Shown here piece by piece: positions 14,610 to 18,343 of a stretch of 18,343 nt of DNA. Both the position numbers and the translations under genes were made by a program. The notes under the pieces are model-generated. The model saw only the letters and a list, made by a program, of their open reading frames with translations. It did no database searches and was not told the DNA's origin. The stretch covers positions 1 to 18,343 of the forward strand of contig JAITFL010000026.1 of assembly GCA_031281385.1 (NCBI GenBank). The letters are read 5' to 3'. The number at the start of each line of letters is the position of its first letter. Within the stretch, counting starts at the first letter, position 1. The DNA comes from Holophagales bacterium (GTDB lineage: Bacteria; Acidobacteriota; Holophagae; Holophagales; Holophagaceae).

Positions 14610-16238
14610 TCACCCTGCTGGCAGTAAGAACTTAACCGTAGTTCCGCGCCCCTCTTCGCTCTCGAGGCTGATTTCTCCTCCATGCGCTCTCACTATCTCG
14701 CGGCATATCGAAAGACCAAGGCCCGTGCCCATGCCCTCTGGCTTGGTAGTGACCAAGGGCTTGAACGCCTTGCCGATGATGCCGGGGGGGATCCCAGAAC
14801 CCGTGTCGGAAAGCGCGAATTCGTAGAATCCACTTGGCTCGGCCAAGTTGGCCCGCAGGACAAGTTCGCCGCCGCTGGGCATGGCGTCCAGTGAGTTGTT
14901 CACCAAATTGATGAAGAGCTGCTCTAGCTGTTTTCGGTCAACAAATAACGTGCAGACGCTTGGGACATGCGCCACAAACTGGACGCCGCGAGCAGAGAAC
15001 GCGGGGACCCACAGACGTTGAAGCTCGTTCAGCACCGATTTGAATTCCACGCGCTCCTTCTTGGGTTCCAGCGGGCGCGTCATGCCGGTAAGTTTCCTGA
15101 CTATTTCCCCGACCCGCCCTATTTGGGCCATAACCGTGTCCAGCCTTTCTTTTTGCTGTGAACCTATCCCAGTCTCGCCCTGAAGAATCTGTATATGGCC
15201 GCTGACCAAGTTGAGCGGTGTGCCAACTTCGTGGGCAAAGGCGGCCGTCAACTGGCCGGCCACTGCCAGCCTCTCCTGTTGGCTCAATTCCTCCCTAAGC
15301 AAGGAGATGCGCCCCATAAGGCGCTCTAGCTCGTCATTCTTTGCCTGCACTTCAGAAAGGGCGGACTCAACACGCTGCTGCAAGGTTGCATTGAAGCCCC
15401 TGATCTCATTTAGAAGGGTCTCTCGCTCATGGCTGATTTTTTGTAGCTCTGCGGCCATGTCGTCGAAATGCCCAGCAATCTGCTCTAGCTCTCCTTGGCC
15501 GCGCAAATTTGCCCTTGCCGATATGTCCCCTTCGCCCAAGAGTTTCATCGCTCCAAGTATTTTTTTCATGGGGCGGCTGACCAAATGGGACGTAAGCACC
15601 CACAGCAGCGCAAATTCGACCAGCAACACAAATGGGATGGTCTTCATGGTCAGCGATAGGGTTTTGTTCCAGACAACGCTCCATCTGTCCAGATTGCAAT
15701 ACGCCCTTAATATGGCCTTTGGCCTTCCCGCCCAGTTGTCCACAATTGGGATGTATATCCGCCAGATGGCCTTGCCTGCGGGTGTCGTTAGCAATTCTGC
15801 ACTTTCGCGATTGGCCTCAATCGCTTTGAGGATTTCGGAATCGTCCTTCTGCACTTCTTCTGGCCTATCCTTGGAAGTGGCCCATACTTCTATATAGTCT
15901 TCGCCCTCTGCGTTGGACGCTCGCAGCAGGTCAATCTGGTGGACGCTCTCGGGGTTAGTCCAGGCGGCCAGCATTTCAGCCGTTTCTCGGCGGTATTTTA
16001 GGCCAGGGTCTATGAGCCTGATTTCTTCGGCAACGCCCAACGCAGTTCTCATGGCAACGTCTTTGCTGTAGGATTCGATAGAGCGGCTGAAAACGCTGAT
16101 GACAGAGATGGCGGCGGCAACGGTAAGGAAGCAGGTGAGCATGGCCATTGCAAGAAAAATCTTTGCGTGCATGCTTTTTGCCCAATACCCAAATTTTTCG
16201 CCCAGCAGGGCCAAAAATGCCCTTGGCTCGCTATTCAT
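14610..16238 (-). CDS. NtrB-like sensor histidine kinase with HAMP domain (orphan)
   Basis: A 542-residue membrane sensor kinase. TM1 about 26-50 (AKIFLAMAMLTCFLTVAAAI), an extracytoplasmic sensor of about 145 residues, TM2 about 198-217, HAMP about 218-270 (SRPMKKILGAMKLLGEGDIS), then coiled coil. HisKA shows AAFAHEVGTPLNLVSGHIQI with His336. The ATPase domain has INLVNNSLDAMPSGG (N box), SDTGSGIPP and GTGLGLSICREIVRAHGG. The frame is open to 16409, but the ATG at 16236-16238 is preferred: AAGGCGG lies 6 bases before it, and the upstream 57 codons look non-coding and overlap the promoter region. No response regulator adjoins it, so its partner lies elsewhere. It lies convergent to the hybrid kinase and divergent from the gene at 16460. 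Confidence 0.92.
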   Translation of the reverse strand: MNSEPRAFLALLGEKFGYWAKSMHAKIFLAMAMLTCFLTVAAAISVISVFSRSIESYSKDVAMRTALGVAEEIRLIDPGLKYRRETAEMLAAWTNPESVHQIDLLRASNAEGEDYIEVWATSKDRPEEVQKDDSEILKAIEANRESAELLTTPAGKAIWRIYIPIVDNWAGRPKAILRAYCNLDRWSVVWNKTLSLTMKTIPFVLLVEFALLWVLTSHLVSRPMKKILGAMKLLGEGDISARANLRGQGELEQIAGHFDDMAAELQKISHERETLLNEIRGFNATLQQRVESALSEVQAKNDELERLMGRISLLREELSQQERLAVAGQLTAAFAHEVGTPLNLVSGHIQILQGETGIGSQQKERLDTVMAQIGRVGEIVRKLTGMTRPLEPKKERVEFKSVLNELQRLWVPAFSARGVQFVAHVPSVCTLFVDRKQLEQLFINLVNNSLDAMPSGGELVLRANLAEPSGFYEFALSDTGSGIPPGIIGKAFKPLVTTKPEGMGTGLGLSICREIVRAHGGEISLESEEGRGTTVKFLLPAG

Positions 16239-16316
16239 TGCGTGCCGCCTTTTGCTGGCCGACCTGATGTGCAGCGCATGGCAAACCTTAAACCTTATTT
16301 GGGTGATGTGGATGGC

Positions 16317-16331
16317 TGCGCCTTTGGCGCA
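16317..16331 (-). promoter_or_regulatory. Hairpin at the predicted 5' end of the kinase mRNA
   Basis: TGCGCC-TTT-GGCGCA is a perfect 6-base hairpin with a 3-base loop. With the promoter predicted at 16338-16366, transcription would start at about 16331, which places the hairpin at the very 5' end of the message. A stabilising role is inference. Confidence 0.4.
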
Positions 16332-16337
16332 TTTGCA

Positions 16338-16366
16338 ATTGTCCTTTGGTAATGGCCTATTGTCAA
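16338..16366 (-). promoter_or_regulatory. Predicted sigma-70 promoter of the NtrB-like kinase
   Basis: On the minus strand a perfect TTGACA (16361-16366) and GACAAT (16338-16343, four of six matches) are separated by exactly 17 bases. It would yield a leader of about 93 bases before the ATG at 16238. Confidence 0.55.
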
Positions 16367-16387
16367 TTTCCCGTGATGAGCGCGATT

Positions 16388-16396
16388 TGGTATAAA
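16388..16396 (+). promoter_or_regulatory. Possible extended -10 promoter of the Ala/Glu/Lys-rich gene
   Basis: TGGTATAAA is an extended -10 (TGn plus TATAAA, one mismatch) about 65 bases before the ATG at 16460. The leader holds a small hairpin, ATACC-ATTTC-GGTAT at 16428-16442, just upstream of the GGAG ribosome-binding sequence at 16451-16454. Confidence 0.4.
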
Positions 16397-16459
16397 CTTT
16401 GCTCTCCAACCTGCCGATAAGGAGAATATACCATTTCGGTATGTTTCATTGGAGCGCAG

Positions 16460-17476
16460 ATGTCGAACAAAGTCTCTTTGTCAATAAAAATAGGCCAGCA
16501 GGTCTATGCTGCGCTTTCGTCTAAAAATGAATCCTCTAAAGCCACTGCTTCATCTGGGCTTTCTGCACTTTCGGCCCCTTCCGCGAAAGGCAGGGCGGCA
16601 GAGCCATTGATGCTTTCTTTAAGCGCTGAAGCAAAAAAAATGCTTGAGGACAAGGCGGTAGAGGACGAAAAAAGAAGGAAGGCCCAAGAAAAAATTGCCG
16701 CTACACAGGCCCAAGCCAAGCAGTTTGCAGAAGCCAGAAAGGCGTCCAAAAAACAGGCTGCGGCCCAAAGAATAAGCGAACTCAAAGATCGCCTGAAAAT
16801 ATTGGTGGAAAGGATGAGGGCGGCCTTTCTCATGGGCGACAAGCACGCCGCTGTACACATAGCCAAAGAAGCAGCAAGCGTTGCCAAAGAACTTGCCGCC
16901 GCGTATAAGGCACTGACGGAATCCGGCGGTTCCGGTGGCGGTGATTCCGCCCCAAGCTTAAATATTGCCGGTGGCGAAGAAGCGAAAGACAAAGAAGCTG
17001 AAAGCGCAGATGGCGCAGCAAATTCAGAAGTGGCTGCGGGAGTGAAAGAAGCTACAGACGCGGAAGAAGCACCAGACGGGGCGGACGAAGCAGATGCCGA
17101 TGGCGCGGCCGAGGCCAACCCAGAAAAAGCCGCAGCCGAGGCCGAAAAAGCGCAAAAAGAGGCTGAAAAACAAGAAGAACAAGAAAAACAAAGTGATTCA
17201 GAAAAACAAAAACATGACGATGAATTGAAAAAAACAGCAAAGGAATTGGCTCTAAAGGCAAAAGAAGCCCACAGCAGTGGCGTGGACGCAAACAAAGAAG
17301 AAATCATCGGCTGGCTGAGGGCCATCGTGTCAATGGCGCGCGCCACGCTAAAGCGAAAGAATCCGCTAGGCGGCAACGAACCAGAGAATCCGCAAGAAGC
17401 GGCGAAAATGGAGAAAGACGTTGAAGACGCGGCTGCGGAGATAGAGGAAGCTATCGCCGATATATCGGCGGCCTAG
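16460..17476 (+). CDS. Uncharacterised Ala/Glu/Lys-rich soluble protein
   Basis: A 338-residue protein I cannot assign. It has no signal peptide, no membrane segment and no cysteine. Residues 1-20 (MSNKVSLSIKIGQQVYAAL) are followed by a Ser/Ala linker, then LMLSLSAEAKKMLE. Residues about 60-150 are a charged coiled coil whose centre (SELKDRLKILVERMRAAF, then MGDKHAAVHIAKEAASVAKEL) looks like a folded helical module. Residues about 155-255 are low-complexity and strongly acidic to mixed-charge. Residues 256-338 return to helix (KELALKAKEAHSSGV, EEIIGWLRAIVSMARATLK). The start has GGAG 5 bases upstream. It ends overlapping the convergent transporter gene by 4 bases. A scaffold or secreted-effector-like role would be speculation. 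Confidence 0.8.
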   Translation: MSNKVSLSIKIGQQVYAALSSKNESSKATASSGLSALSAPSAKGRAAEPLMLSLSAEAKKMLEDKAVEDEKRRKAQEKIAATQAQAKQFAEARKASKKQAAAQRISELKDRLKILVERMRAAFLMGDKHAAVHIAKEAASVAKELAAAYKALTESGGSGGGDSAPSLNIAGGEEAKDKEAESADGAANSEVAAGVKEATDAEEAPDGADEADADGAAEANPEKAAAEAEKAQKEAEKQEEQEKQSDSEKQKHDDELKKTAKELALKAKEAHSSGVDANKEEIIGWLRAIVSMARATLKRKNPLGGNEPENPQEAAKMEKDVEDAAAEIEEAIADISAA

Positions 17477-17889
17477 TCCCCTGCATCGTCACTGGCGACA
17501 GGGGCCGAAGCATCTGTTTTTGTTTCGCCCGTGAAAGCCTGCAGGCACACACCGAGTATTATCACCGCGTACGCGGCCCAGCGCATCTTGGGTATGGCCT
17601 CGCCGAGCAGCAACTTGGCCATCAGGGCAACGCAAATAAAGCCAAGCGCAGAGAAAGGGAAGGCGAAGGTGAGAGGCACTTGCTTAATGGTCCACGCCCA
17701 CAGTAGGATGCTAAGCGCGTAGCAGCCCATGCAGGCGATCATCCATGGGTGGGTGAACAACTTAAAAAGAGCCGGGATGCTCCATTCCATGCCTGCCGTG
17801 CCAACAGCTTTTTTCATGCAGATCTGGGCAGACGCAATGAGCAGTACGCCAATAAGTATCAAAGGTATGATTTTCACGTAGATGGACAT
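17473..17889 (-). CDS. Small EamA/DMT-superfamily transporter, ArnE-like
   Basis: A 138-residue integral membrane protein with four predicted helices (about 7-24, 46-66, 72-92 and 100-118). The first helix ends with the SAQICMKKA motif, typical of half-size drug/metabolite transporters. The stretch LLWAWTIKQVPLTFAFPFSALGFICVALMAKLLLGEAIP is the core signature of the ArnE/EmrE-like four-helix group (given here only as a description of residues 62-100 region). The C-terminal 20 residues are polar and acidic. Such proteins work as dimers, as lipid-linked sugar flippases or small-molecule exporters; the substrate cannot be read from sequence. The frame opens at 17916, but the ATG at 17887-17889 is preferred because the first helix then starts in the usual place; the ribosome-binding site is weak. 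The stop overlaps the convergent gene. Confidence 0.85.
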   Translation of the reverse strand: MSIYVKIIPLILIGVLLIASAQICMKKAVGTAGMEWSIPALFKLFTHPWMIACMGCYALSILLWAWTIKQVPLTFAFPFSALGFICVALMAKLLLGEAIPKMRWAAYAVIILGVCLQAFTGETKTDASAPVASDDAGD

Positions 17890-17914
17890 GCTCCGCACTC
17901 CAAAGGTATTCCAC

Positions 17915-17936
17915 ATAATACCACTAGGCCAAGTGG
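17915..17936 (-). promoter_or_regulatory. Extended -10 and palindrome upstream of the transporter
   Basis: On the minus strand TGGTATTAT (17915-17923) is an extended -10, TATTAT matching five of six. It abuts a 16-base near-perfect palindrome, CCACTAGGCCAAGTGG (17921-17936, one mismatched pair). The placement is what one expects of a repressor site, but no regulator gene is present in the window. Confidence 0.35.
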
Positions 17937-17945
17937 AGTAATTGC

Positions 17946-18142
17946 TGCAAGAAGGTTGTTGATTGAGCTTCTTGCAAAACTCGGAGTTACGTCTGCTCCC
18001 GACCTTCCGCTGTCTCTGGCTGGATTTGATAACTTGCCTGTTTACAATGCTTTCACGCCAGAGCCTGCTCCGGTCGGGCGCAGCCTACACCTCCGGTGAC
18101 TTGCAAAACTGCCGTTTTGCAAGTGGCTCGATTGTCAACAAT
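17946..18142. repeat. Cluster of inverted repeats (possible structured RNA or palindromic element)
   Basis: Four fold-back elements occur in under 200 bases with no recognisable gene. (A) TGCAAGAAG 17946-17954 with CTTCTTGCA 17968-17976. (B) CTGC-T-CCCGACC 17993-18004 with GGTCGGG-C-GCAG 18072-18083, enclosing CTCTGGC 18014-18020 with GCCAGAG 18057-18063. (C) a perfect 11-base stem, ACTTGCAAAAC 18099-18109 with GTTTTGCAAGT 18114-18124, loop TGCC. (D) ATTGT-CA-ACAAT 18131-18142. The word CTTGCAAAAC also appears at 17971-17980 beside A. A GTTACG at 17986 and CGTAAC at 18153 add an outer pair. This could be a mobile palindromic unit, a structured leader RNA or a dispersed repeat. Confidence 0.65.
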
Positions 18143-18160
18143 GTTCCGCTCGCGTAACCT
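18132..18160 (+). promoter_or_regulatory. Possible rarA promoter
   Basis: TTGTCA (18132-18137, five of six) stands 17 bases before TAACCT (18155-18160, three of six). It would start transcription about 30 bases before the rarA ATG. The -10 is poor and the -35 box lies within palindrome D. Confidence 0.3.
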
Positions 18161-18195
18161 AAAGATGTGCGGACGCTGTTCTGCGCGAATCTACG

Positions 18196-18343
18196 ATGGG
18201 TTTAACGAACACGATGAACGCCACGAACACAGATGCGATTCCCTTGGCCGAAAGGATGCGCCCATCAAGCATGGCGGATGTAGTGGGGCAGCCGCACCTG
18301 CTTGGGCAGGGCGGGATCTTGTCAAGACTGACAGTGTCTGGCC
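18196..18343 (+). CDS. rarA: Replication-associated recombination protein A, N-terminus (partial)
   Basis: The first 49 codons of a RarA/MgsA-type AAA ATPase, which acts at stalled replication forks and is related to clamp-loader subunits. The diagnostic sequence is PLAERMRP followed by DVVGQPHLLGQGG and LSRL, which corresponds to the family's 'PLA.R.RP..LDD.VGQ.HLLG.G..L' opening. The Walker A motif and everything after it lie beyond the window edge. The frame has an in-frame stop at 18160-18162. ATGs at 18196 and 18214 are possible starts; neither has a clear ribosome-binding sequence, and the 14-residue N-terminal tail before PLAERMRP fits either. It lies divergent from the transporter gene across the palindrome cluster. 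Confidence 0.85.
   Translation, partial: MGLTNTMNATNTDAIPLAERMRPSSMADVVGQPHLLGQGGILSRLTVSG

Noticed and set aside
16239..16409. N-terminal extension of 57 codons on the NtrB-like kinase
   Set aside because: The residues look non-coding, the segment contains the predicted promoter and hairpin, and the ATG at 16238 has a ribosome-binding sequence and begins just before TM1.
16504..17376. Minus-strand ORF of 290 codons opposite the Ala/Glu/Lys-rich gene
   Set aside because: Its Ser/Ala/Phe-rich translation is the mirror of a GAA/GCC-rich coding strand. The plus strand has a ribosome-binding site, promoter and helical pattern.
17963..18157. Plus-strand ORFs of 64 and 116 codons across the palindrome cluster
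   Set aside because: They run through several hairpin arms, have no ribosome-binding site and no family resemblance. The sequence is better explained as structured or repeated DNA.
17986..18158. Integron attC site
   Set aside because: The outer GTTACG...CGTAAC pair has GTT on the left and AAC on the right, the opposite of the attC layout, and no integrase or cassette array is present.
18159..18341. Minus-strand frame at the right edge (PPCPSRCGCPTT...)
   Set aside because: The plus strand over the same bases encodes an unmistakable RarA N-terminus, so the cysteine-rich frame is a shadow.
1..18343. CRISPR arrays, transposases, phage genes or toxin-antitoxin pairs
   Set aside because: I looked for regularly spaced short repeats, transposase or integrase motifs and small gene pairs and saw none in the window.

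Overview
The window looks like chromosomal DNA from a Gram-negative bacterium, most consistent with Desulfobacterota/Deltaproteobacteria. This rests on gene order and style, not on a marker gene. Two different F0 b subunits, one with a secretory-type N-terminus, sit directly upstream of atpH-atpA-atpG-atpD, and the a and c subunit genes are not adjacent. The NtrB-like and hybrid histidine kinases, an HD-GYP protein, two lipoprotein-type genes and encoded CCA ends on both tRNAs fit a Gram-negative anaerobe. The exact lineage cannot be fixed from this sequence.

Layout. 1-4792 (minus): F1F0 ATP synthase operon, read from right to left as b', b, delta, alpha, gamma, beta; beta runs off the left edge inside its Walker A motif. 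4793-5049: a palindrome-rich gap holding the operon leader and the promoter of two tRNAs. 5050-5232 (plus): tRNA-Val(UAC) and tRNA-Asp(GUC). 5365-7011 (plus): a probable exported protein with two nearly identical Ig-like (BIG2) domains followed by seven repeats that suggest a beta-propeller. 7114-9478 (plus): an L-erythro-3,5-diaminohexanoate dehydrogenase (kdd) paired with a class III aminotransferase, pointing to lysine or beta-amino-acid catabolism. 9573-14565 (plus): promoter, two tiny overlapping leader ORFs, an HD-GYP response regulator, a shrunken Leu/Ile/Val-binding-type lipoprotein and a 1023-residue hybrid histidine kinase. 14610-16238 (minus): a second, NtrB-like histidine kinase with no response regulator beside it. 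16460-17476 (plus): an Ala/Glu/Lys-rich soluble protein of unknown function, overlapping by 4 bases the 3' end of an ArnE/EamA-like small transporter (17473-17889, minus). 17946-18142: a dense cluster of inverted repeats. 18196-end (plus): the N-terminus of rarA, cut by the window edge.

The most interesting unit is 9573-14565. It reads as one signalling operon: a lipoprotein that may sense a ligand, a membrane hybrid kinase with its own receiver and HPt domains, and an HD-GYP output protein predicted to break down cyclic di-GMP. The binding protein has lost much of its middle and its C-terminus, and the kinase's periplasmic half has a clearly lower GC content than its core. The second region worth attention is the palindromic block at 17946-18142.
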